From positions 1-64,000 of the forward strand of contig NZ_VNIK02000001.1 in the NCBI RefSeq assembly GCF_007785775.2: 64,000 nt of DNA, written 5' to 3'. This DNA is from Flagellimonas hadalis. GTDB taxonomy: Bacteria; Bacteroidota; Bacteroidia; Flavobacteriales; Flavobacteriaceae. Below the pieces are notes generated by a model. It ran no database searches and was not told the origin of the DNA. It saw nothing but the letters and a program-made list of their open reading frames with translations. The first letter of the stretch is position 1. Each line of letters starts with the position of its first letter. Shown one piece after another: positions 35,759 to 46,600 of the stretch. The position numbers were made by a program, and so were the translations under genes.

Positions 35759-37033
35759 TTAAAATGACCTTTTGAAATCTATGGTTTGCCCCTCCAACAA
35801 TCGGTCGCAGATGATCACCAAATCCTCATTGCCATCATAATCTATGGTGAATTCCTTTTCTTCATTTGGCAATATGGTTCTAAGGGATGTGGTGGATTTG
35901 TTTCCGTTGATGGAAAGATAGGCATCGTAATAAATGGGCGCCGTTCCAACATTTCTTATGGTTATTTTCGAGTTACCGTTGGTTTTCACAAAATCGGTGA
36001 CCTCAAATTTGTACCCCGTATTGATGCTGGCCTCTTTTATGCGATCCGCGGACTGGTATTTGTATTGGTCATTTCCGATCATATAGGTGGTATGGAACCG
36101 TTTTATGAACGATTCGTACGATTCTCCATGTGGACCATTGGGGGATAGGACATTTTGCTGGTCATGATCCGTATAATAATTGAATTCACCCCCGATGGGA
36201 TTATTGACATAACGGGTATCCAGTCCCAAGAATTTAAAACGCTGTTCATTGACAGAACCGTGTTCCTCGGCCATAAAGGAGTCATCGAACAAACCAAATG
36301 ATAGATCCAATAGGGAAGGATCGTCGCGGAATGGAGTGACATTGCCATCTTCAACATCAATGGAAATAGACCAATGCAAATCGGTGAACATAGTGTCCAT
36401 ACGATTTAAAAACAGGGTTTGGTACGCTTTTGAAGGAAAGGTTTTCCCCAGCTCAAATGGACCATCATAAATGTGGTATTCCCCCCACAGTCCAAAACCG
36501 ACCTGCAAAAAGGCCAAACGGTTATCGTGATCATAGCGTTCGGCGAATTTTTCATAGAATTCCAAGGTGAAGTCCTGCAATTCTGGATGCGACCAATCCG
36601 GAAACCAGGTTTCCCTGCCTTCACTGACCCCCTGCGTTTCTTTATAATCCGGTAGATCCTTGATGTATTTTGGCACGGATGTTTGTTGCCCAACATAGGC
36701 ATATCTGAACCGAAGGATGGCTTGGTGGTTCCGTGAGGCGATATCGTTGAGTTTGTTTTCAACTACCGTCCAGTCATAGACCCCTTTTTCAGAAACCACA
36801 TCCTCAAAGAGCATATAGGAATATTCAAGGCTATGTGCCCCTGAGCCGGCATTCGGATTTCCATCCCAGACCACGATCCCGGTCATGGGCTGCACCTTGG
36901 TGAAACTGCTGACACCCCCGCCATTCAATACAGGTTCTTGACTTTCCGGTTTTCCCTCGGTAGGATCATTGTTTCCCCCGCCGCAGGCGATCAGGAGACA
37001 GTTTAGGCCAAAGAGATATAAAAGATTTTTCAT
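35759..37033 (-). CDS. DUF4832-type lipoprotein, possible glycoside hydrolase
   Basis: About 424 residues from MKNLLYLF (an upstream start at 37060 overlaps the next gene by 4 bp). Lipobox LLIACGGGN. The first 300 residues look like a TIM barrel: MTGIVVWDGNP, HQAILRFRYAYVG and LAFLQVGFGLWGEYHIYDG (about 165-183). A C-terminal beta-sandwich follows (KITIRNVGTAPIYYDAYLSI). The gene at 39190..40566 shares this plan and the Q.GF..WGE motif. Co-location with GH31, GH109 and SusCD suggests a carbohydrate-active enzyme; no activity is known to me for the family. Confidence 0.72.
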   Translation of the reverse strand: MKNLLYLFGLNCLLIACGGGNNDPTEGKPESQEPVLNGGGVSSFTKVQPMTGIVVWDGNPNAGSGAHSLEYSYMLFEDVVSEKGVYDWTVVENKLNDIASRNHQAILRFRYAYVGQQTSVPKYIKDLPDYKETQGVSEGRETWFPDWSHPELQDFTLEFYEKFAERYDHDNRLAFLQVGFGLWGEYHIYDGPFELGKTFPSKAYQTLFLNRMDTMFTDLHWSISIDVEDGNVTPFRDDPSLLDLSFGLFDDSFMAEEHGSVNEQRFKFLGLDTRYVNNPIGGEFNYYTDHDQQNVLSPNGPHGESYESFIKRFHTTYMIGNDQYKYQSADRIKEASINTGYKFEVTDFVKTNGNSKITIRNVGTAPIYYDAYLSINGNKSTTSLRTILPNEEKEFTIDYDGNEDLVIICDRLLEGQTIDFKRSF

Positions 37034-37056
37034 GATGATGGATTTTTTTGACTTGA

Positions 37057-38148
37057 TCATATTCTGATGAATAGTTTCTTTTTATACATCCAAAAGCAAA
37101 TGAACCATAGAAAAAAGAGCACTACAAAGCTCAACAGTATATCGGCGCCCAGTGCTCCGGTCCACCCAAAGAGGGCATTTGAAAACGGCAAGAATATCTT
37201 TCGGATCAATGCAGCCCCGCCAACGTGTGCGAACAGATAGATGAATAATGGGTTCATTCCCACAACGGCAAAGAACAACACTCCCTTTTGGTATTTTTTG
37301 ATATCTATCACCCAATAGCAGAGTGCAAGGGCCAATATGGACCATCCGCCACCCACAAGAACAAAAGTGCTTGTGGAAATTCGTTTTATGATCGGTGTTA
37401 CATAACTGAAGCCATAACCAATGATCAAGGCCGCGACCCCCCCGATTACCAGAAGCCGGATTTTTTCCTGGGTTGTTTTGTTGCCGATCAACAGTTGGCC
37501 TGCCACTACGCCCCAAATGGTATGGGCAGCGGTGGGAATGGCATTGAACATGGCCCAATGCCCGCCATCTTCTTCTCCTGAAATCAAAATATTGAACCAT
37601 GCGCCAAAGTTTTCCCCGGGAACAAAGGCATGGTCAAAGCCTTCAATCGGGAAAAATCTATAAATGGCCTCGCTGATTAAAATGAGCAATACAGAAAACC
37701 CGATTTGGATCAACGGTTTTTTACGGATGACCAAAAATGCAAGCAGGTATGTGACCGATAGTTGTGCCAGCACGTTTTGGAACCTGAAGACAATTTCCCC
37801 TGGATCGATACAGTACAGGGCCCATCCCAATACGAGCATCAAAAAGGCTCTTTTGAAAGCATGCTTCCGCAATTCTTTATAGGTATCCCCTTTTGCCATT
37901 CTCTTTGAAAAGGAAAGGGGCATGGCCACACCCACAATGAACATGAAAAAGGGTTGTATCAAATCCCAAAAGTGCAATCCTTCCCATTCCACATGATGGA
38001 ACTGTTCCCCAATGGTGTGGATAAGGGTGCCGTGAAGTTCTGGGGACACCAGGAACTCAAAAAGGCTTGAAAATTCCGCAATGAGCAAAAACATGGTCAG
38101 GCCTCTATAAAAATCCAAAGACAGTAATCGGTTGGTATTGGTTTCCAT
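37057..38148 (-). CDS. HGSNAT/DUF5009-like membrane acyltransferase
   Basis: About 363 residues from METNTNRLLSLDFYRG, with around ten membrane helices. The start motif SLDFYRGLTMFLLI, the FHHVEWEGLHFWDLIQPFFMF block with a conserved His pair, and repeated Gly/aromatic helices match bacterial relatives of heparan-alpha-glucosaminide N-acetyltransferase. The human enzyme moves acetyl groups across a membrane onto glucosamine. A role in (de)acetylated hexosamine use would fit the GH109 and kinase genes nearby. An upstream ATG at 38190 is possible but gives a poor N-terminus. It precedes the DUF4832 lipoprotein gene with a 23-bp gap or a 4-bp overlap depending on the start used. Confidence 0.78.
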   Translation of the reverse strand: METNTNRLLSLDFYRGLTMFLLIAEFSSLFEFLVSPELHGTLIHTIGEQFHHVEWEGLHFWDLIQPFFMFIVGVAMPLSFSKRMAKGDTYKELRKHAFKRAFLMLVLGWALYCIDPGEIVFRFQNVLAQLSVTYLLAFLVIRKKPLIQIGFSVLLILISEAIYRFFPIEGFDHAFVPGENFGAWFNILISGEEDGGHWAMFNAIPTAAHTIWGVVAGQLLIGNKTTQEKIRLLVIGGVAALIIGYGFSYVTPIIKRISTSTFVLVGGGWSILALALCYWVIDIKKYQKGVLFFAVVGMNPLFIYLFAHVGGAALIRKIFLPFSNALFGWTGALGADILLSFVVLFFLWFICFWMYKKKLFIRI

Positions 38149-38318
38149 ATGCTGATGGGTATTGATGATTGAAAAAGAAAACCCCAACAAATCTTCTTGG
38201 TTGATTTATCAGGGTTTCCGTTTATTGCAATTGGTTTAGAAGGTTATTTTCGAAGATCGATAGATCTCATCTCATTGATCGAGTATTGAAACTGCTCAAA
38301 TTGAGTCGTACGGGTTCA

Positions 38319-39161
38319 TTACCTTTGGATCTCAATATTGATGGGTGGGCCAGCGGTATCACTTGGGTAGTACTCAGCACCCCAATCCAGCCACATGCCA
38401 AAGTCTATGCTATCCCCAACCGTTCCAAAAAAGCTTTTGGGAAACCTCAGTTCTATCGCATTGGTCTCGCCATCTACGGCAATTGTTCCGGATGATTGGA
38501 AACCGTGTCCATCCAGCCCTATCCAATCCCATGCCCAGGCATTGCCGCCGGCATGTGAATAAAAACTCCCCCAGGAACCTAAAATTGGAGGGCCTTCAAA
38601 TAAATATTCCGCGCCAATGTTCCAAGCTTCGTTATATCCAGTGGTATTGTCCTCATCCACATTGAAAACCATATCCACAATTTCCATTGTCATATCGGGA
38701 CCTCCTTCAAAATAGATGTCTATGTTGGGTCCCTTGGTGTAATACTTCATTTTCTTGACCGATCCTGTAAATTCATAATAGACGGGCACTTCTTCCCAAT
38801 CCTCAAATTCCCCATCTATGTCAATATTGGCAACAATGATGACCGGGGCACTGATCTGTTTTGACACATTTGCCTCTTCACCGGCTTCATTCATTGCAGT
38901 CAACGTAACGGTAAGTTCCCCACCTTTGATGGCATAGGTGTACACAGGATTTTCTTCATAGGAATAAAAATAAAGGTCGCCAAAATCCCATCGGTAGGAA
39001 GTGGCCCCTTCGGACAGGTTTGTAAAAGTGAATGTGCTGCCATCACTTGTAAATGAAAAGTCGGCCGTAATGCTGCTCTCCGAACTGGAAGAGTCATCCG
39101 AATCACAACCGGCAAGGAGTGAAACGGCCAAAAGACAATATAAAAGCTTGAATTTTTTCAT
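38319..39161 (-). CDS. PKD-domain lipoprotein with CBM-like C-terminal domain
   Basis: A 280-residue protein with a lipobox (SLLAGCDSDDSSSSE) whose acidic/Ser tail suggests surface display. A PKD domain lies at about 32-105 (TFTNLSEGATSYRWDFGD, then VTLTAMNEAGEEANVSK). The C-terminal domain (about 110-280, NIDIDGEFEDWEEVPVYYEF, VDEDNTTGYNEAWNIGAEYL) resembles CBM9/SusF-like glycan-binding folds. It probably binds the target glycan on the cell surface, in the position SusE/F take in other loci. It lies 28 bp after the second DUF4832-type gene. Confidence 0.78.
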   Translation of the reverse strand: MKKFKLLYCLLAVSLLAGCDSDDSSSSESSITADFSFTSDGSTFTFTNLSEGATSYRWDFGDLYFYSYEENPVYTYAIKGGELTVTLTAMNEAGEEANVSKQISAPVIIVANIDIDGEFEDWEEVPVYYEFTGSVKKMKYYTKGPNIDIYFEGGPDMTMEIVDMVFNVDEDNTTGYNEAWNIGAEYLFEGPPILGSWGSFYSHAGGNAWAWDWIGLDGHGFQSSGTIAVDGETNAIELRFPKSFFGTVGDSIDFGMWLDWGAEYYPSDTAGPPINIEIQR

Positions 39162-39189
39162 GACTTATGTATTTAGCGGTTATAGTTTT

Positions 39190-40566
39190 TTAATTGATCG
39201 TCAGTGTATGCAATAATTCGTTCATGCCGGTGCTGGCCTCCCAGGTGCCGGAGTTTGCCAATTGGATGGCATATTCGGGCCTATCTTTCAATGAGGTGGA
39301 AGCATCCTCTATTTTTATATAGAGCTTGTAGTCACCCGAAGGGATGTCGGCAAGGCCGATGCTTTCCTTCAAGTCGTAATCCGAATCCGGCACCACCTTT
39401 CTCACATCAAGGCCCAACGCCTTTTTGTACACCGTTCCATCGCCAACGGATTTAAATATCAAAAAGGCATTCTTCTTGTTGTAAACAGGGGCAAAGCCTG
39501 CATTTTCCAGAACCAGGTCCAGTTCAAAATTGCCATTGGCGGTCGCTTCCTTTTTTAGACGGCCTGTTTTCAATAAAAGGCGATATCCCAATTCTTTTTG
39601 AAAATCCTCAAAGCAATCATTGTTTCTCCATTCCTGAAGGACAGGTCCATAGTAATCCAGGTTCAGGTAGGTCCATTTCAGCAAGGCCATTTCGGTATCG
39701 GCCGTATTGCAACTGGCAATCGGAACATTGGTAGGAGGGCAGGTCTCACCCCCGGTGGGCACAAAAAGTGCTTCATTGCTGATGTATTGTTTTTCAACAG
39801 CAACATTTTGATAGGTCCCATAGTCATCTGAACTGGCCAAAAAGCAGTCGTTATGGAAACCTACACGGGCAACATCGCTGTCCCCATAGCCCACTGATGC
39901 ATCCATGGCCGTGGAGTACTCGAATATTTCTTGCTTGTACAAAGGGGTCCTGACCTGGACCTTGATTTCTTTGGGCAAGACCTCCAATAATTTATTGAGG
40001 ATCGCTCTTTTGTTTTCAACAGTGGTCAAATTATTGGTGGTGTAGTACCATTCTCCCCAAGATCCTATGAACCCCGCTTGGACAAATGCAATTACATCTG
40101 CATTTTCGGTCAGTACAGGTTGCAATTGATCCAAGTGCGCAAGGACCCTGCTCAATGGGGCATCGGTCTCATTTTGGTCGCTGTTATAGGCAAAGCGGAG
40201 AATACATTTGACGCCGGTTGTTCTCAATCGTTCAAAATCGGTGGTGATCAAGTCCAGTTCTGCTGCACTGAGGTCAGCGTCTTTGAACGCATCCAAATAA
40301 TAGATCCGATTGATGATGGTGACCTTTTCGTTCTTAAGGGCATTGAGCATTGCCAGACTGAGCGGTGCCCCTTCGGATTCCACGGCCCAGTGGTGCATGA
40401 ACCCTCTTTCCGGATTTGATATGACATCATTTGATGCAGTATAGGTTATAGCGTTTATGGTGTCATCTACCGGTTCTGGGTCGATGGGCGTTTCGCCGGT
40501 ACCAGTACCATCGCTGCCACAACTGATTATGCACAAAATGAATAGGGTTATAAATTTATATTTCAT
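39190..40566 (-). CDS. DUF4874/DUF4832 lipoprotein, possible glycoside hydrolase
   Basis: A 458-residue protein with a lipobox (LFILCIISCGSDG). The N-terminal DUF4874-like barrel part contains DVISNPERGFMHHWAVES (about 50-67), IINRIYYLDAFKD, VKCILRFAYNSD and VIAFVQAGFIGSWGEWYYTT (about 160-178). A DUF4832 C-terminal sandwich follows (LVLENAGFAPVYNKKNAFLIF). The barrel and the shared Q.GF..WGE motif with 35759..37033 make both likely carbohydrate-active. The Glu in that motif is a candidate acid/base. It sits between the GH109-like gene and the PKD lipoprotein gene, inside the same operon. Confidence 0.78.
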   Translation of the reverse strand: MKYKFITLFILCIISCGSDGTGTGETPIDPEPVDDTINAITYTASNDVISNPERGFMHHWAVESEGAPLSLAMLNALKNEKVTIINRIYYLDAFKDADLSAAELDLITTDFERLRTTGVKCILRFAYNSDQNETDAPLSRVLAHLDQLQPVLTENADVIAFVQAGFIGSWGEWYYTTNNLTTVENKRAILNKLLEVLPKEIKVQVRTPLYKQEIFEYSTAMDASVGYGDSDVARVGFHNDCFLASSDDYGTYQNVAVEKQYISNEALFVPTGGETCPPTNVPIASCNTADTEMALLKWTYLNLDYYGPVLQEWRNNDCFEDFQKELGYRLLLKTGRLKKEATANGNFELDLVLENAGFAPVYNKKNAFLIFKSVGDGTVYKKALGLDVRKVVPDSDYDLKESIGLADIPSGDYKLYIKIEDASTSLKDRPEYAIQLANSGTWEASTGMNELLHTLTIN

Positions 40567-40678
40567 CTGTTCATTTTTATTTGTTTTTTAAAGGTCACAT
40601 GCAATGCCCTAAGAACATATCGGTTGGTTTGATGATCCGTTAATGGGCATTTCATTGTGTGTCGTTGTTAAAAGTCGA

Positions 40679-42037
40679 TTAATATTCTTCTTTGATCCAG
40701 TCATAGGGTTTTCTGTTGATCCAACCCCCTCTGGTAAAATCAGGAAAATCCTGGGGTTCCCCGTTGTTTTCAATGGAAACCTCGGATAATGGCGTGATAG
40801 CACTCCAAGCCGCTGCATCATACGCATCCAACGGTGGGGCCACACCCAGTTTGGCGGACTCGACAAAAGCATGGATCACAAAGAAATCCATTCCTCCATG
40901 TCCGGCACCTGTGGCATGTTCCCCATATTTTTTCCATAAGGGATGGTCATATTTTTCCAGCCATTTGTCTGCATCGTCCCATTGGTGGGCTTCGGTGATC
41001 CCTGCAATGTGGATCCTGTTCCCATCCACTTCCCACAAACCGTTTGCTCCTTGAACCCTAAAACCTAGGGAATAGGGTCTTGGCAAATTGGTGTCGTGGG
41101 TGACGATGATGGTTTCCCCGTTTGCTGTTTCTATGGTGGAGGTCACAATATCCCCCAATTTGAACTTCACCTTGGCATTGGGATGGTTTTCCCCGCCATG
41201 CTGGACAATGTAGTTGTGCAGGCCGACACTTTTCGTGGCATGCGATGTCAAGGACAGAAACCTGTTTCCCCGATTGATGTCGCACATGACAGCTATGGGT
41301 CCCACGCCATGGGTAGGGTATAGGTCCGCATTTCTCAGGACCGAGTGCTGTGTTCTCCATTTGGCCTCGGAGATTGCTTTTTCACCAAATTCCACGCCTC
41401 CTCCATACGGTTGTTTTCCATTGTTGAACTTGACTTCACGCAGATCGTGTTGGTAGCCACACCTGAAATGGACCAATTCACCGAATACGTTCTGCCTCAC
41501 CATGTTCAAAACCGCCATGATATCCCTTCGGTAGTTTACATTTTCCAAGATCATGAGGTGGGTGCCGGTTTCTTCGTGAACATTCACCAAGTCCCAACAT
41601 TCTTCAAGGGTATTGGCCGCGGACACTTCCAGCCCGGTATATTTTCCCGCCCGCATGGCATCTTTTGCCATACGCGTGTGCCATAACCATGGAGTGGAGA
41701 TCACAACGGCATCGACATTGTCCAGGGCCAAAAGGTTTCTGTAGTCATGACTGTCCTTGCCGAAGACCAAAGGTTTTTTGCCACCTTTGCCCGTTATCTT
41801 TTCCGTGGCAAGTTTTGTTCTGCCCGGGTCAATGTCACAAATAGCGGTAATATTTACGTCGTCCCTCAACAAGAGATTCTCCAAGTGATTGGTTCCCCTG
41901 AGGCCAACGCCGATCATGCCAATATTCAGTTTGTTCAGATGACCATGGGCTGCAAAACCAAAGCTTGGCATCAATGATATTCCCGCACCTACTATTGCGG
42001 ATTTTTTTATGAAATCCCTTCTCGTGTCCATTGCCAT
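40679..42037 (-). CDS. GH109-like Gfo/Idh/MocA family glycosidase
   Basis: A 452-residue protein with a twin-arginine-like signal (MDTRRDFIKKSAIVGAG). The Rossmann NAD-binding motif is IGMIGVGLRGTNHLEN (about 37-52). The GH109 pattern includes ECWDLVNVHEETG, LENVNYRRDIMAVLNMVR, YPTHGVGPIAVMCDINRGNR (about 222-241) and GHGGMDFFVIHAFVES. GH109 enzymes remove terminal alpha-N-acetylgalactosamine by a redox mechanism with tightly bound NAD. This is the best clue to the sugar handled by the locus. Export in folded form through Tat fits a bound cofactor. A general sugar oxidoreductase is the alternative. Confidence 0.82.
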   Translation of the reverse strand: MAMDTRRDFIKKSAIVGAGISLMPSFGFAAHGHLNKLNIGMIGVGLRGTNHLENLLLRDDVNITAICDIDPGRTKLATEKITGKGGKKPLVFGKDSHDYRNLLALDNVDAVVISTPWLWHTRMAKDAMRAGKYTGLEVSAANTLEECWDLVNVHEETGTHLMILENVNYRRDIMAVLNMVRQNVFGELVHFRCGYQHDLREVKFNNGKQPYGGGVEFGEKAISEAKWRTQHSVLRNADLYPTHGVGPIAVMCDINRGNRFLSLTSHATKSVGLHNYIVQHGGENHPNAKVKFKLGDIVTSTIETANGETIIVTHDTNLPRPYSLGFRVQGANGLWEVDGNRIHIAGITEAHQWDDADKWLEKYDHPLWKKYGEHATGAGHGGMDFFVIHAFVESAKLGVAPPLDAYDAAAWSAITPLSEVSIENNGEPQDFPDFTRGGWINRKPYDWIKEEY

Positions 42038-42139
42038 TGCCTAATTTTTTTATTTAGGATTTGTAAAAAGGGCTGACTTAACATTGATTGTTCCAAGGCG
42101 GAAACTTTCTAAATCAACCCTTTTTTCAACTAACTCAAA

Positions 42140-43615
42140 TTAATTATATCCAGGGTTTTGTATAAACGCACCTTTGCCTTCGCTTATCCTTGCCAATGAA
42201 AATGGGTAAAGTTCCTTATATGGGGCTGCTTGGCTGGCACTTCCGTTTAGCTCTATCGAATGTTCCACAAATTTGCCATGTCGTATCAAATCCGATCTGT
42301 ATTGCCCATTTTCACACCAATATTCATGAGATCTTTCCACAAGGATCATTTCGTTGAAGGAATCGATATCGGCATAGTCCGCCAATGCTATATCATCCAA
42401 TCCCGCCCTGTTTCTAATTTCATTGACCAAGTCTATGGCTTCCTGGTTGGGGGCACCATTTTTATTGGCGATGGCTTCGGCCTTTGATAAAATAACATCA
42501 GCATATCTGTAGAGTATGATATCGATAGTGGTAAGTGTGGTTCTGTTGGGGTCGTTTTCTATTTTTAACGGGATAGGCCCCATTTGCATCACATTACCAG
42601 GGTTGTTCCGATTGTAGGTGACCCCATCAGTTCCTGTATACTCAGCGATCAAATACGTTTTTCTGACATCATTCGGCTCGAACGAATCGTAAAACATCCA
42701 AGAGCTTTGTATGGTGGCCCATCCGCTTATGTCTGGGTAGTTGGAAGGCAAAGCCATCTGTTGCCATTGGTTTTCACTGGTTGCGGCATAATCAGCGGGA
42801 ACGGCAAAGATTATTTCTTTATTATCAACTTGAGATTCTGTGCTGAACATATCCACATAGTCATCAACCAATTGATAATGGTTCATTGCCATGATGGCAT
42901 TTGCTTGTGTTTCCACATCTGCCCACCTTTTCTCGTGTAGGTACAACCTGATCAAGAGCATTCTCGCAAAACCCTTACTAAATCTTCCATAGGCAGCATC
43001 TTCGGGGGAAGGCAAATCTTCGACGGCATCCAAGAGGTCTTGCTCAATAAAGCTTACCATTTCACTGTGGCTTAGTCTTGCCAACGGTGTCTCGATCAAT
43101 GGGTTTTGCAAGACCTCCAATGGCGCCACGACAATGGGGCCGTACATATCGAAAAGCTCGTAGCTTAAAAATGCCCTGGCACACTTCAGTTCGGCAATCC
43201 CCCTTTTTTTGATATTCTCGTTGACGGTGGAATTTTCCAATCGGTCTATGCTCAATGTGTTGGAACTGATCCTATTGTAGAAATCATCATAGAACCTGGT
43301 AACGCCTTCACTTGTGGGTACATAGCTGTGCAATGTCGCCAATTGCTGTACGCCAAAATTTCCTTGGAGTATTTCGGTGGAGGCATCGTTGACAAACATG
43401 ATCCCACGTTCTGAGGTGGTATGTATGCCATTCCACCAAGAACCTCTCAGGGGATAATAGGCCGCTACGACCAGGGCTTCCACGTCTGCTTCCGAAGCCG
43501 GGAAAATGGCCGGGTTGATCTCATCATAATTGATTGATTCAAGTTCTGGGTCACACCCAAATGTAAAGGCTACCAGAAGCCCCAACAGTATTAGTTTAAA
43601 CTTTTTCATGATCAT
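42140..43615 (-). CDS. SusD-like glycan-binding lipoprotein (second locus)
   Basis: A 491-residue RagB/SusD protein with a lipobox (LLVAFTFGCDPE). Family marks are GIAELKCARAFLSYELFDMYG (about 138-158), VNEIRNRAGLDDI (about 405-417), MILVERSHEYWCENGQYRSD (about 430-450) and a late YPFSLARISE block. Its stop-start distance to the upstream susC gene is only 3 bp. It forms the lid of that transporter and selects oligosaccharides. An ATG two codons in is equally good as a start. Confidence 0.94.
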   Translation of the reverse strand: MIMKKFKLILLGLLVAFTFGCDPELESINYDEINPAIFPASEADVEALVVAAYYPLRGSWWNGIHTTSERGIMFVNDASTEILQGNFGVQQLATLHSYVPTSEGVTRFYDDFYNRISSNTLSIDRLENSTVNENIKKRGIAELKCARAFLSYELFDMYGPIVVAPLEVLQNPLIETPLARLSHSEMVSFIEQDLLDAVEDLPSPEDAAYGRFSKGFARMLLIRLYLHEKRWADVETQANAIMAMNHYQLVDDYVDMFSTESQVDNKEIIFAVPADYAATSENQWQQMALPSNYPDISGWATIQSSWMFYDSFEPNDVRKTYLIAEYTGTDGVTYNRNNPGNVMQMGPIPLKIENDPNRTTLTTIDIILYRYADVILSKAEAIANKNGAPNQEAIDLVNEIRNRAGLDDIALADYADIDSFNEMILVERSHEYWCENGQYRSDLIRHGKFVEHSIELNGSASQAAPYKELYPFSLARISEGKGAFIQNPGYN

Positions 43616-43618
43616 TTT

Positions 43619-46600
43619 TTAAAATTTTAAATCCAATCCTAGTGTATAGGTCTTCACATTTGGGTAGGCAGCCACCAGGTTTGTGGGATCCTGATCGGAA
43701 CCTGACAATCGACTGTCATACCCATTGGTTTCAGGGTCAACACCATCAAAAGGTGTAATTAGGAATAAATTTTGGGCATCAAACCTGATGGACGCACTGT
43801 TGAATAGTTTACCGGTCCATTTGGTCGGTAACGTATAGGACAGCGACAAGTTCTGCAATCGTATAAACCATGCGTCTTGCAGGAAGAAATCCCCGGCACT
43901 GTACTGTGTATAGCCGTAGTGTGATGCGGGCCTGTCATTGGTTGGATTGTCCGGGGTCCATCTGTTGTAGATGTTTCGTAATGCATTACGCCCGTTTTGC
44001 CAGACACCATCGGCGGAAACACCCAGTGCAAGATCGGTGGCATCAACTATCTGCCTTCCAAACATTCCGTTGAAATGGAAGTTGAGCGCAAAGTTTTTGT
44101 ACTGTATGCTATTACTGAAACCTGCTATAAAGTCTGGATCGGTAGAGCCCGTCATTACAATGTCCGCTTCGTCTATGATACCGTCTGGAGCTCCAGTTGG
44201 CACAAATCGTCCGTTTTCATCAACTATGGGGTTGCCTGCACCGTCTCGGGAAAAACCGTTTAGATCTTTGATCTTTATTTGTCCTGGGAACAGTTCGGGT
44301 TGTGCAGGGACTTCATCCCCAATTTGCATGACACCATCGGACAAGTACGTGTAACGGGCACGGATGGGATCATCAACGCTTTGGTAGATACTTGGTTTCC
44401 AATCTTCCGCTCTTTCCTTCCACTTATCCTTGAATTTTGAGAAGACCACTGTGCTCCTCCATTTGAAATCCTTGGCATCGACATTTACGGTGTTCAGGGT
44501 TACTTCGATTCCCCTGCTTTGTGTTGATCCCACGTTTGCCCAAACCTGATTTATTTCATTATAGGAATTGATGGGTTTTATTTGCAATAGATCTGAAATC
44601 TCTTTGTCATACACCTCCACAGATCCGGATATCCTTCCCTTCAATACTTCAAAGTCAAGCCCAAGGTTTATTTCCTTTGTGGTCTCCCATTTCAAATCAG
44701 GATTTTCCAACCTTGAGGGGAACACCCCAATTAGAATGGATTCGTCCGGGTTGAGGTAAGCGGGTTGTGCGTAATATGCCGCAAAAGCATTGGAGCCTAT
44801 ATCCGCATTTCCTGTTTCTCCATAACCTATTCTCAATTTTAATTGTGAAATGGCATCATTTAGGTTTTCCATGAAGGGTTCGCCGGCAATATCCCAGCCA
44901 AGTGCAATGGATGGAAAAAGAGCGAACCTATTGTTTTTGGAAAAAACACTGGAACCATCCCTACGTATGGTGGATGATAGGATATACCGATCTTTATAGG
45001 TATAATTTACCCTACCAAAATAGGACACCAAGTTGTTTTCATACTTAGTTGAGGACAATACTCTGGGCCCGGCCCCAGCATTGATATTATTCCATAGGAA
45101 AGAATCTGTTATAAAGTCCTCATTGCCCGACGAAGCACTTTCTGACCGATATTTTTGCCTTGAATAGCCTACCAAGAAATTAAAGTTATGCTCATCGTTA
45201 ATGAGTGTGGTATAGTTCAACGTGAAATCGAAAAGCGCATCGTTCTTTTTCTCATTGGCAGTGGTTGCTTTACCGCTTACCAGTTCCCCATACAAGGTTG
45301 TTCTTGGCAAATAGGTATTTCTACTGGTATGGCCTTGGTCAAAACCGGCTTGGAACCTTGCTACCATTCCTTTTATTGGTTTTATTTCAGCGAAAAAGTT
45401 GGTAAGGGTCCTGTCTATCACCCCTTGATCGGTAATGGTAAGGAGTGAATAGGGGTTAGGTTCTTGGGAATTGTCCGGGTTTATGGGGTAATAGCCATTT
45501 TCATCAATGGGCTGTATGTGTGGACCATACTGTAATGCCGATCTCAAAAGACCGGAATTTTCATAACGGTCACCTCCCAATTGACTGTTGTCATTGTTGA
45601 TCCTACTCATGGTAAGGTTCATCCCGACCGATATGTAGTCATTCAATTTTTGATCGAGGTTGAACCTGAGCGCAGCTCTTTCAAATGCAGAGTTCTTCAG
45701 TATTCCTTTTTGGTCATATAGGTTTCCTGATAGATAGTACCTTGTGCTCTCGGTCCCACCTCTTATCGAAAGGTTGTGTTGTTGTGTGCTGCCATCCCTC
45801 GTTACCAGACCCAACCAATCTGTGCTTTGCCCTGCATTGTTGATCTGGTCGTCCGAATAAAATCGGGTGAAGGCGACACCATTGACGGGGTTCGCGATGG
45901 CTTCCTCCAATGTTCTGCTACTGGTGTTCCCACTGCTGTATGGCTCCACTCTATTCTGGAACAGCCAGTTTTCATAAGCGGCATCATTTCTGAGCTTCAT
46001 CCATTCCTGCAGGCTCAACACGTCAAAATCATCATTATAGGCTTGGTAAGAAAAGGACGAAGAGTAGCTCACCTCAACTTTTCCGGAAACCCCTTTTTTT
46101 GTTGTGATCAAAATGACCCCGTTTGCCGCCCTTGCCCCATAAATTGATGTGGCGCTCGCATCTTTTAGCACGGAGATGGACTCAATGTCATTGGGGTTGA
46201 ACGAGTTCAGGATACTTTGTGTTCCTCCGCTGTACCTATTTCCGGTCCCTGGTTGTTGAAAATCGGTTATGGGAAAACCATCTACAACGATGAGAGGTTG
46301 GTTGCTTGCATTGATAGATCCCGCACCCCTGATCTGAAAATCCAGACCACCCCCTGGTTGGGCACTGTTCTGTGTAATTTGAAGACCGGAAACTTTTCCC
46401 CTGAGCACATCGCCTATGGAGGGAGATGAAGACAATACCAATTCTTCCGTCTCCACCGTGGAGATGGCCCCTGCTATGTCTTTTTTCCGTTGTGTACCGT
46501 ATCCTACCACAACAACCTCATCCAAAATGGTGTTATCGGGTGCCAAGGAAATGTTGACCTGTGACTGTTGGTTGATCCGCACTTCTTGGGTTAGGTAACC

